Source: Liolophura sinensis
Taxonomy: Eukaryota > Mollusca > Polyplacophora > Chitonida > Chitonidae
NCBI RefSeq assembly: GCF_032854445.1
Contig: NC_088297.1
Coordinates: 14,993,335-15,057,334, forward strand
Length of the DNA: 64,000 nucleotides
Direction: 5' to 3'
The notes under the pieces: generated by a model
What the model saw: the letters and a program-made list of their open reading frames with translations, nothing else
Told to the model about the DNA's origin: nothing
Database searches by the model: none
In this document: in pieces, positions 1 through 12,400 of the stretch
Position numbering within the stretch: position 1 is the stretch's first letter
Layout of the letters: each line of letters begins with the position of its first letter
Program-made: the position numbers and the translations under genes

Positions 1-27
1 ACCGATATTTCACCTTTATAGAAATAT

Positions 28-229
28 TTATTTATTTATTTGATTGGTGTTTTACGCCGCGCTCAAGAATATTTCACTTATACGACGGCGGCCAGCATTA
101 TGGTGGATCGAAACCGGGCACAGCCCGGGGGAAACCCACGACCAACCGCAAGTTGCTGTCAGACCTTCCCACGTACGGCCGGAGAGGAAGCCAGCATGAG
201 CTGGATTTGAACTCAGAGCGACCGCAATT
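28..229 (-). mobile_element. SINE family 1, copy lacking the tRNA-like head
   Basis: An (AAATA)-type tail on the minus strand is followed by the conserved body with CGGCGTAAAACACC-like and TATAAGTGAAATATTC blocks. It reaches the GAGTTCAAATCC-like B box, then stops. It lies in the gene A intron. Confidence 0.8.
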
Positions 230-286
230 ATAGAAATAAGAAATGTTTATACAAAACCAAGGAGAAATGTCTGCTGAATGCCTTAC

Positions 287-454
287 ATTCCATCTTCTTC
301 TTCGCCACGTACTCCTCGTGCAGTTTCTTCAGGTGAGCGGATACGGCCATCATGCAAGGCCCTAACTCCTTCTCGGTATCCTCCCAACTGCCCTTCATCA
401 GATCCATTCCTGCTTTCATCTTCATCATCATCTCCATCATCTCATGGGCACAGT
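287..454 (-). CDS. Gene A exon 13: Met-rich exon, last visible
   Basis: 168 bases, phase 1 to 1, acceptor TCACTCAG, donor T|GTAAGG. It encodes CAHEMMEMMMKMKAGMDLMK, then ELGPCMMAVSAHLKKLHEEY. At least one further exon must lie beyond position 1. Confidence 0.78.
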
Positions 455-3400
455 CTGAGTGAAGATTTAATTGGCTGATTGAGTGAGGGAGTCAGAAGTT
501 GGGGTCTAACGTCGTACTAAACAATTTTTTCAGTCATTTGACGAGGAAGGGATCCTTAGAGTACATGTTATGTGCCTCCTCCTTGCAACACGTATTTCCA
601 ACGCTCTTTTAGTGGTGCTTCACTGAGACGACTTGCTGAAGGCAAATAAGTTGCCCCGCCAGAGCTATTATACTGATACCGGTCAACCAGTCGTTGCACT
701 ATCCCTTTCAAGCTGGACGCCAGGCGATGAAGTTACTAGCTATTGTGTCTTAGGTGTGACTCGACCCTGGATTGACCCTAGATCTACCGCCTCCCGAAGC
801 GGACGCTCTACCAACTGTATTATCGGGGCCGGTCTTGAATGATTGATTGATTGCTTCATGGATTGACTGATTGGATGATTGTTTGATTGCTTCGTCAATT
901 GAATGACTGGTTGATCGATCAGAAGATTGATTGAGTGGTTTACTGATTGACTAAATAACTGATTAAATCATTGATTAACTGATTGATTAGATGAAATGCT
1001 CTTAAGTGTCGCTGTATATGAGAGTAGATTTTTATATTATTAGCAAGCACAATAAAACAGACTGATTGACGGACTAACTGACTGAATGAATGACTCGTCG
1101 ACTGACTAACTGATTCGTCGATTTATCCATTCAAAGATGTGTTAATAGATTGTTTGATTGGATGGTTTGTTAGTTGATTGATTGATTGGTTGGAAAGTTG
1201 TCAGCTAACAGTGGAAGCTTAAGAATACATTTTCAGAGGATTTTTTAACAGTGTACGAAAAGTGAAATTCTTTGCAATAATATGAAAGTCCATCATATCA
1301 TAACTATTAAAAAATATTAAACGATAACAGGCTACCTTTTTTCTGTCCTTCATCCTCTCCGTCCTTTTTGTCACCCATGTCATCCATCTTTTCGCCCAGC
1401 ATCTTCTTCATTAACATCGTCATAAAGTACTTATTCATCTCTTTCTTTTGCTTTTCTTCCATCTCCTTCTTTTCTGCTTCTTCCTTCTTCTTCTCCATTT
1501 CATTCTTCATCCATTCTTGCATCTCGGTCATTTTCTCTTCCATTTTTTCCTTCATTTCTTCCATCTCATAAGGTTTGTCTTGCGAAACTGAAATTCACAT
1601 GTTTTTAGCCAGAATTATTTTTTTGTTTATCTCAAGGAAGTTTATAGTTTATATACTTATTTCATTGTTGTTTAATGCAATACTCAGGCATTGTTAACTT
1701 TTACAACGGCGGCCATTTTTTATATGGGTTGAAGAAACCGAAATACGTGAGTAAACAACCAACCTTTGGAAAGTTACTAGGTACGATGGGTCATGGTGAT
1801 AACAGGTCGCCAGTAAGGAAACCGAAATGCTTGAGTAAACAAGCAACCTTTGGAAAGTTTTTGGGTACGATGGGCCATGGTGATAACAGGTCACCGGTAA
1901 GGAAACTCGAAAAGCCTGAGTAAACCACCAGCCTTTGGAGAGTTATTAGGTACCATGGGTCATGGTGATAACAGATCACCAGAAAGGAAACCGAAATGCC
2001 TGAGTAAACAAGCAACCTTTGGAAAGTTTTTGGGTACGATGGGTCATGGTGATAACAGGTCGCCAGTAAGGAAACTGAAATGCCTGAGTAAACAACCTAC
2101 CTTTGGAAAGTTACTGGGTACGATGGGTCATGGTGATAACAGGTCACCAGTAAGGAAACCGAAATGCCTGAGTAAATAACCAACCTTTGGAAAGTTACTG
2201 GGTACGATGGGTCATGGTGATAACAGGTCGTCAGTAAGGGAACTGAAATTCCTGAGTAAACAACCTACCTTTGGGAAGTTACTAGGTACCATGGGTCATG
2301 GTGATAACAGGTCGCCAGTAAGGAAACCGAAATGCTTGAGTAAACAACCAACCTTTGGAAAGTTACTAGGTACGATGGGTCATGGTGATAACAGGTCACC
2401 AGTAAGGAAACCGAAATGCTTGAGTAAACAGCCAACCTTTGGAAAGTTACTAGGTACGATGGGTCATGGTGATAACAGGTCACCAGTAAGGAAACCGAAA
2501 TGTCTGAGTAAACAACCAACCTTTGGAAAGTTACTGGGTACCATGGATCATGGTGATAACAGGTCGCCAGTAAGGAAACTGAAATGCCTGAGTAAACAAA
2601 CTACCTTTGGAAAGTTACTAGGTACCATGGGTCATGGTGATAACAGGTCACCAGTAAGGAAACCGAAATGCTTGAGTAAACAACCAACCTTTGGAAAGTT
2701 ACTAGGTACGATGGGTCATGGTGATAACAGGTCACCAGAAAGGAAACCGAAATGCCTGAGTAAACAACCTACCTTTGGGAAGTTACTAGGTACCATGGGT
2801 CATGGTGATAACAGGTCGCCAGTAAGGAAACCGAAATGCTTGAGTAAACAACCAACCTTTGGAAAGTTACTAGGTACGATGGGTCATGGTGATAACAGGT
2901 CACCAGTAAGGAAACCGAAATGCCCGAGTAAACAACCAACCTTTGGGAAGTTACTAGGTACGATGGGTCATGGTGATAACAGGTCGCCAGTAAGGAAACC
3001 GAAATGCTTGAGTAAACAGCCAACCTTTGGAAAGTTACTAGGTACGATGGGTCATGGTGATAACAGGTCGCCAGTAAGGAAACCGAAATGCCTGAGTAAA
3101 CAACCAACCTTTGGGAAGTTACTGGGTACGACAGGTCGCCAGTTAAGGTCACGTACGACAACGTAAAAAAGCACCGTCGACCACTTTTTAATGCCAGCAA
3201 TGAACTCACATGAACCTGTACCTCTTGTGTTGTAGAGAGGCAACAGTTTGTAATGAAATAATGTAGCCAAGAAAACAGCGCAGATAATGAGACAATCATT
3301 TCCCACCTTAAAAAGCTTGTACCAAGCTTTGTAAAAACATAGCTTCTCTGCTGTTACGCTGCAGTCCTTGTGAACAGCGACATTGCTTTATGTGCACAGT

Positions 3401-6400
3401 TGTACAGAAACACTGTACCTTTAAAGATCAGGACACATAGAGTATTCTGGTTTTCTAACTCTTGACGTCCACACTCACAATCTTTGTCCAGTTCTGGGCA
3501 CATGTCTTTCATCTTCTCCATCATTTGCTTTTTTTCCTCCTCGTCTTGAGCTTTCTGCAGTTTCTCCCACATATCCTTCCACGTTGTGAACTTGGGTAGA
3601 CACTGTCCCAGCATTTTTCCTGAAAAGTAACAGATACCTCGATATTGAAGTATGCATCACGAGACTATTCTCTCAACACCCGAATGTTATATCCTTTCAT
3701 CTTCAAAAAGAGTCAAAAAAGACTCTTTTCTGGACAATTCGAGTTCGGGTCAAATATATATATAATACTTTTCGAAAAATGAAGCAATGCGGCGAATGAG
3801 GTGCTGTGACAAATTGGAGTATCCGTTTTAAATCTGCACGGCAGACATACGGTCACGTGATCACATAACAGATTTGTATAACAACTAAGATATATGCTTA
3901 GAGATTTTCACTGCATGACCCATAGGTGGACAGCAGCGAACGAAAGAGAAACGTCAAAATTGTAAATGTACGTCAGACATATTGATGAAAACCGTGCCTA
4001 AAACTGACAGAATTCAGTTGACCGTCTTCTCGACACTGTTGCATTAACGGCAGCAGTAATGCGGCTTCTATTCATACAGCAGAACAATTTCATTCTCTCA
4101 CTGTGAAATAAAATCGCTGGAATTTGTTGTTAATCATATTTGTGTGACTCATGACATTTAGGTGTTAGTTTTTGTGACTCATGACATTTAGGTGTTAGTT
4201 TTTGTGAATCATGACATTTAGGTGTTAGTTTTGTGACTCATGACATTTAGGTGTTAGTTTTTGTGAATCGTGACATTTAGGCGTTAGTTTTTGTGAATCA
4301 TGACATTAGGTGTTAGTTTTTACCAGTCCTTTTCAATTACCAGACCTTATATTGATGACGTGTTAGTCTAAAACAATTCCCCGAAACTACTAAAAATAAT
4401 CTTTTTAACGTTCGATCTTCTTTACTTCATTAGGCGTTAAATATTGCTGAGGTAGTGAAATCTATCCACTTTCGTTTAATATAAAGAAGACAACCAATAG
4501 TATGGAGAGAGTGAGTGCTTAGGGTTTAACGTAGTACGTAACAATTTGTCAGTCATATGGCGACGAAGGAGTCCTTAGAGTGTATGTAATGTGCTTCCAT
4601 ACTGCCCCACCCGAGCTATTATACTGATACGGGTCAATCAGTCCTTGCACTATCGCCTTAATGCTGACCTCCAAGCAGGTCTTAGGTGTGCCCCGGCCCA
4701 GGATTGAAAGGAAGAGAGGAAGCCAGCATGAGCTGGACTTGAACTCACAGCGACCGCTTTGGTGAGAGACTCCTGGGCCATTACGCTCATCTACCACGCT
4801 AAGCAATAAGGCCCACATGTATAGGGATAACCACCCTCCTAGACAGCGTAGCAAGGGTTGGAGGGGTTGGGGTTGGAGTTGGAGGGGGATGGGGGGGGGA
4901 ATGTTGATGGAGAATATTTAGGATTAGAGATCTTCAGACTATTCAACCCTAGAAAAAACGTAGAAATACCTTCTTCTTGAAATTCCTCAGAAGTGTGCAA
5001 GCCTCGGCTTCTGTTTTGTAGCCAGCCTTCATTTGGCTAATGATAGTGTACGGATCAGCCGCTACTTTGAAGGTCTGAGCGCCAGCCAACATCAATTCGT
5101 TTTCCTCCGCCATTTTTGGCTATGTTGAAGGAGCACCTGTAAAATAACAGAGGAAACGTGGAAATGTCTGCTAATAAACATTGTCCGTGTATAAAACTAA
5201 ACTATTCGCCTAAATCGTGTAGTCGCAGGTTCGAATCCAGCTCTCGCCAGTTTGGCTGCGGTTTTAAATCAGTTTCCTTTCCAAATACCTGTCGAAGGGC
5301 ATTTGCTTATCAAGGACACAGCTGACTGAATAAGCATTTATAACACAATTTCCATACATAGTAATATTGACAAATAAAGTCGAAAATCTAGAGTCTATTT
5401 AAAAAATGTGACCGAATTGCAATGCGTTTTAACTTCTTAATCTTAATAATTTCAAAATATAATATAAATAATTGGAAAAATAAAAATAAATAATTTCTTT
5501 GATCATCTGTGATCAATATATGGCTAATACACCGAAGAGCTCATTCACCAGAAACATGCCAATCGTAAATTGTTTTCAGCAATCGACCCAGGGCTGGTTT
5601 CATGAAGCATACTTAGTGTTAAGTTGCCCTTAGCTAAGTGCACTCTATATCTCTACAACACATGTCGTCATGGTAGTTAAGGGCAAACTAAGTTAACTGA
5701 GTTTCATGGAACCGGCCCTTGAGCTGTTAGTAATTAAATCTAAACACAAAAAGTATCTTTTCACTGAATTACTTGAATAATTCCAGAGAAAGTGTGAATT
5801 TTATGAAATATCACCTCATTTTTAAAATCTAATTCTGCTTAAGCGATGGTGCTATGGGATGTGCAATCTGCTAATACTTTAAGTATTTATATGAACTGTT
5901 AGAATAAATTTATAACTGATGTAAACTGACAAGCAACCGTATTTCACTGTTAAGTGTGGTCATTTGCCACACTGTAGTCGTTGCTCTGGTTTTACTCTCT
6001 GTGCTGTAGTCTTTCTATATTGTGTAAGTCCTTTATAATACGTTTTCGATGGATACATATTTCTTAAGGAATCTAACACACGTAGCTGAAATGCCTACAG
6101 AGAAATTGGCTTTCGCCGGTGATGTTATTCACTTACACTGCTATAGCTGCTAACGTTTAACATGTTCAATATACGTTTATTTCTTAAACACGCGTTTATT
6201 TAATAAATAGCATTGATTTAATTCATAAATACATGCAGTTATTTTATAAATACTAACACCTGTTGTATAAAATTAAACATTAAGCACGTTTGTTTTCTGT
6301 TGCAAAGATACGTTTATCACACGTTTAAAGGTTAAACGTCTGTTTCTTAGTGTACGGTATAAGATATATATTTTATAGAAACAGAAGAGAAATAAAAAAT

Positions 6401-9400
6401 AATAATAATAAAAAATTACCTGAACTGTAGCTCACAATCGGACTCGGAATAATCCGCAGGTTGATTTCCACTTTCTTTTTTTGCTTGAACAACAGGAAGG
6501 CTTCTTCCTGCTCGCCCTGTGACGGCATGGCCGGGAGGTAAGGCACATCGCACATCCCATTGCTGACGTCACCTCCGTGGATATTAGTGACCAACCAGAG
6601 CAGCATAGGCTTCTCGGGGCTCCCGCCAGCGGGCCAGTCGGTGACCTGAGAGACGTAAGCCAGGGTAAACCAGTCCTCTGCAAAGAAAAATGGAGGGAAA
6701 GTTAGTTTTAATGAAGAACATATAAATAGAGCATGATATCTGGGTCCAGTTTAACAAAATTACATAAATCAATTCTTTTTCATATTTATCGCATAAAGAT
6801 AAGATGACTTCTGTGAAGGTGGCAGCTGACTGAATTTATTGTCCCAAACCCCAGTAACAGAACACTAATGACAACGAATGAATGTTTAATTTGCTCACGG
6901 TTCCGTTATGATTAACGTACAGAAACTGGTGTGTCATAACTCAAGCATTCGGTTTCCAAGATATAGCTTTAAAGCAGAATACGGATAAACCATAAGACAT
7001 GTACTTTGAAATTCTTGGCTTCGGTGATCAGAAAGCCAAAATGCAATTACTTATGCTTGTACTGTGTCACAGACTGGATCTATCATCTCCTAATGATTGA
7101 CTGATTGATTGACTGACTGACTGACTGACTGACTGACTGACTGACTGACTGACTGACCGACTGACTGACTGACTGTCTTACTGGCTGTCTTACAGACTGA
7201 CTGACTGACTGACTGACTTTGACTGACTGACTTACTGACTGGCTGTCTTACTGACTGACTGACTGTCTTACTGACTGATTGACTGACTGACTGACTGACT
7301 GACTGGCTGTCTTACTGACTGACTGACTGACTGACTGTCTTACTGACTGACCAACTGTGTTATTGACTGACTGACTGTCTTACTGACTGTCTTACTGACT
7401 GACTGACTGACTGACTGACTGACTGACTGACTGACTGACTGACTGACTGACTGACTGACTGACTGACTGACTGACTGACTGACTGATAGGCAGACTAACT
7501 GACTAGCTGTCTTACTGACTGGCTGACTGTCTTACTGACTGACTGACTGACTGACTGACAGACAGACAGACTAACTGACTGGTTGCCTTACTGACTGACT
7601 GACAGGCAGACTAACTGACTGCTTGTCTTACTGACTGACTGACAGGCAGACTAACTGGCTGACTGACTGGCTGATTGATTAAATAGCTGGCGTTGTGTTC
7701 AAGAATTGTTGCACGGTGGCTGTCAGATTTATAGGTGGAGGAGTCCAGGAATACCAGGAATAAACCACCGACCTTCGTCAAGCGACTGACAGACATTTTG
7801 ACAAAGCCATAGCCGAAGCAGAGAGAGTTCGATTCGGAGCTGAAGGATCTGGTAGTCGCCGAAAGCCGTCGCTAAAACCAGCTGAGCCAGCTAGCTCCAC
7901 ATCCTATCATCTCCGTCAGGTAACATCCCCGTGTACGCCCTACGGACGATGGTATACATGTTTTACCTTTCCAACTCTCGTCCCCGTCCATCGTATGATA
8001 CCAGACCCACGGAATCGTTCTGGTTTTCCGGGCGGGTACGGGTTTTCCAGTCCCAGCTGTGATCTCCACTTTATCCTCTCTGGCCACCACGAAGGAAAAA
8101 TAAGAAATAAAGACATTGCTAAAAGCTGTCACAACGAAGGAAAAAAAATAGGTATATAGACATGGCTGACAGTGGCCACGGCGAATAAAATAACAGGAAT
8201 ATAGACATTACTGAGAGAAAACAGGAATACAGGAAAGACGAAAAAACAAAAAAACAAAAAAAAAACAGGTACATAGACATTGCGATCAATAGCAATGACG
8301 AAGAAAAGAACAGGAATATGGACATTGCTGCAATGTGGTTAAACACATTGCTGAAAATATTTCACCTAATTTGTTAATGGTTTTAAGTCTTTTGTTTAAA
8401 ATGAGCGAAAAACTGTAAGAACTTGAACAACTAACTTTGCAACTGCTGCAGACCAACCCAGTAAGTGATAAGAACACCTGAAGACACGTACTTGTAGTGG
8501 AACACCCTGCCGCAGACTGGGTCTAACATTTCCCCTGGGGTGATGAACTTTGCCATCACACCCAACTTCAGCTGGTCAGCCTTATCACCGATAAGGACGT
8601 TAGCTGCGATAAAAAAGTAAATAAAAAGTTGCAGCCACAATGAATGATGACGTGATTAAACACAGATATGAGCAATATAAATACTTGATCGACGTTTAAA
8701 GCCGTATTTTTTGAATTACACTTTAAAAATTAATCTGTTAATTTTGACTGATAGTCTGTTGTCTGAGGTGATGCCAGAATGTATTCTGTTATTATTACAC
8801 AATGTTTTGTCATATTCAATGTAATATCCTAATACCCAGTAGTGTAATAGAATCTCCATGTCCAATTCACAGAATATGTGTGTTATATTTAACAGAATGA
8901 TCTGCTGCAAATAACAGAATACATTCCAGCATTACTCGGACAATAGACTTTCTGTTAAAATTAACAGATTAATTTTTTGAGTATATATAGCGGCCGTCAG
9001 AGATTACGTGTGGAGGTAAACAGAGGTGCCCTGTCTAATCCAATGAACCTCGCGAGGTATCTGACAAACCCCCTGACACCACAGAAACGGAAACATTCAG
9101 CCAAAGCTGGATTTGAACAAGTGACCTCAATAGTCAAGGGCTGGAGGAACGCAGGAGCCGGTGCTAACCTATCAATGACAATTTAATAGCAGTCATAAAA
9201 GTTATATTCTGACGTAATCTCAAGACGAATATGGTTATCACTCAAGTCGAAGCAGGTCAGAAGATAACCGCTCATGTTTAACTTTAAAAGAAAAGAAGAC
9301 ATAGAAATGTTTCAGAAAACATCAGACGAAAGAGCGTGACAATTATTTTCTAATACGGCCTTTGGCATTTTTTTCTATTTCTTAAAAAAAAAAAGCTATT

Positions 9401-12400
9401 TGAAAATATTTTTGTAGGGTGGATATTTGGGACAACCTTTTGCTATATGTCGTCTTTTTATAAAAATGCTCTAAATAAGTATTTGATGTATGTCCAATTG
9501 ATATATTTCAAGGTAAATGTGTTGATTGTATCCAAACACATGCAATTAGTTTCACTGAACTATGACAATATTTATCAATATATTAAAAATACAAATATGA
9601 TCAATATTAAGGTTGAACTTTTTTGCTAGCTGAAAATACCAAATTCTAGTGCAAATGTATTTATTAATTAATCATTGATTTTCAATTCGAACATTATTCA
9701 GCAAAGGCCATGACTTGACAATAGGCGCATTTCAACCATTACGTTTAACCATTGGCCAGCTATCACACAGATTTCGCTGCCTGGTTTTACTCTAAATGGT
9801 GCAGTCTTTTGCATTCCAAATGTTTATTGGATAATCTGGCCTTCCATAATTTTAATTCCTTACCTTTCAGATCAAATTTGTCCAACCAGAAACAGCCATT
9901 TTCAAAGAAAGGTAACGCCGTTGCAGCTGCGGTCGAATATTGATCCGTGGCAACGAGGAAGTACCCGGCAAAGGCTAGAGTCAAGGACTTGTTGGCAACG
10001 AAATCTTCGATTCTGAAGCTACACCTGTAAGGAAGAAATGGTTGACTAAAGGAATGAGCCAATAAGCATTCAGTGGCCAACCAAATGTCGAGAATGTTGA
10101 ACGGCTTTTCATGCAAGGTAGATAACCCTTACTGGAGAGTCTTTCAAATTTTCGCTCAAGTTGTCTCCCTTTAGGTAGAGTCTCATATCTATCTCAAGCA
10201 CGATATTGTGAACGACATTAAGCGAACATGCCGTCACACAGGTGAGTTATAACAGATTATTAATATGCGTGATATACTGTTTGTTGTGAAGAGATGTATC
10301 ACGAGTCATCAAGCACCGAACAGACAAAAGTCTATCGGAGAAGACTGTTGATAGGGGCCTACAATTTCGGCTACGGTACCTAGCAAGTTGGATTTACTCA
10401 CGGGTGAGTAATTGGTGCTAATCGAACTATTACAAACTATTTTACTTTTTCTTTCCGATATTGCTAATTAATGCACCGCTCTCCCCCTCTATCTAATCAA
10501 TGTTAATAGTCTGTAATGGTGTATTTGTAGAGTTTTCTGAGATATATTTCTGCAAGATTGCATTTTCAGTGAACATTAAGATCTTTCCCACTGTCAGCTG
10601 TACAGTTGTCACTGTGCTCCACGAAATTAAAACGGTGGCCTCCATAACTTAGTGGTTAGTTTGCGCAACGCAGAACAATAACCAAGGAACAATGCAATAG
10701 ATGTGAGTTCAAGTCCAGCGCATGCTAGCTTCCTCTCCAGTTAGGCTATAGGCCTTCTGCAACCTGCGGATGGCCATAGGTTTCAAACGGACTCTGTCCG
10801 GTCCCCCCCCCCCATCCCCACCATAATGCTGGAAATATTCTTGAGTACAGCGTAAAACTCCAATTAAACAAATAAACAAATAAATACATTATTTAAGCCA
10901 AGCCACATGTACAAAATTGATTGTGCTTATATTCTGTAGGTCAATCAATGCATGCAGTGTGAAAAAAATAAAAGAAATAAAAAAACAACAACAACAACAA
11001 AAAACGAAACAAAACAAAAACAAAAAACAAAAATACAAGAAATCCAGTCTTACCTGCCAGCCCCGAGATCACACTCGTTGTCTACGAATCTCGAGATTGA
11101 TGTATCCAGGGGCATTGGTCCTGCCTGAGTGTACAACATGACCAATACGATTTGGTCCTCTGACGTCACAGGTAAAAACGGCACGAATGACGTCAGCGTC
11201 AACGCTCCTTGACGACCGATCTTAAATCAAAGAACATACTTCTTGAGTTTTGTTTTGTTTTGTTTTCGACATGTTTGTCACCTCACGACGGCGTAGGTAC
11301 TAATGTCGATAAATTCTTAGCGCCACTATAAAAAAACCCATCAGTTTTGATCTATGACGAGCTAATGTTTTATGCTCGCAATGTACATCGAATTTAACAC
11401 CGGCTGACATATATACATTGACTAATAGGCATGTGCACTGATTGAGACAATTACTGACATACCTGTACACCGATTGAGACATTGGCCGATAGGCATGTAC
11501 ACCGATTGAGACATTTACGGAAAGGCATGTACACAGATTGAGACATTGACTGATAGGCTCTGGCACTGATTGAGACATTGGCTGATAGGCCTGTACACTG
11601 AGCGAGACACTGACTGATAGGCTTGGACACTACCAGAGACATTGGCTGATAGGCTCCCACATTGAGGTACTGGCTGATAATCCCCCGCACTGACTGATGC
11701 GCTCCTAAACTGACTACGCCCCTAAACTGATTGGCAGACCCCTATACTTACTGGTAAGCCCCTAAACTGACTCATAGGCTTCTATACTGACTTATAGGCC
11801 CCTAAATTAACTGATATTCAAATCACTCACTGAATATATTGCCTTCTCACCTGAACATCGGAGTTCTCAAATCATCCAGTGGATATATTCTTTTCTCACC
11901 TGAACATCAGTCTGTATATAATGGACAAACGGCCTTGTTGGCGTCGCGTACTGCATCTCTTCCTCTGGTTGTGAGGCGAGAATCAACGTGAAAAGCTGAG
12001 CTGAAAACGAAAATATACAACAACTTAAGAGCACTGTTATAGTTTGTTAGTGTCAAGAGTCTATCGTGCTAACGTAGAGGCCTCAAAGTTTGTTTCCAAA
12101 AAGTTGGAATTTTTCTTTTCTTTTCTACGCTACACGAAGAAAACGCATTAATAGGGACTAACTGTTTATTTTTGGAGACTCCTTATATCTCGTTTAAAGT
12201 AGCCCTAAACTATAAATTACGTCACTGATCATTCACACTGGCGCATTCTGGGGAAAACCCGGGCGTGAGGGCGCCATTTGTATTTGCTGTTTTATTTGTA
12301 TAATTTGCAGTTTTAGGGAGCTGCTTAAATTTCCCTGTTAACATACCACATGTTAAAGGCAATGAACACACATAGATGAAGCACATGTCAGATGACAGAT

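Noticed and set aside
1727..3147. CRISPR-like array
   Set aside because: Units are contiguous without unique spacers, and the DNA is clearly eukaryotic.
2207..3166. 319-codon plus-strand frame of a 28-residue repeat
   Set aside because: Product of an 84-base satellite whose period is a multiple of three; sits in an intron of gene A and ends at the array edge.
5100..5136. ATG in gene A exon 10 as the start of a separate gene
   Set aside because: The sequence both before and after this ATG aligns with gene B exon 9, and the phase to the next exon does not fit a new start.
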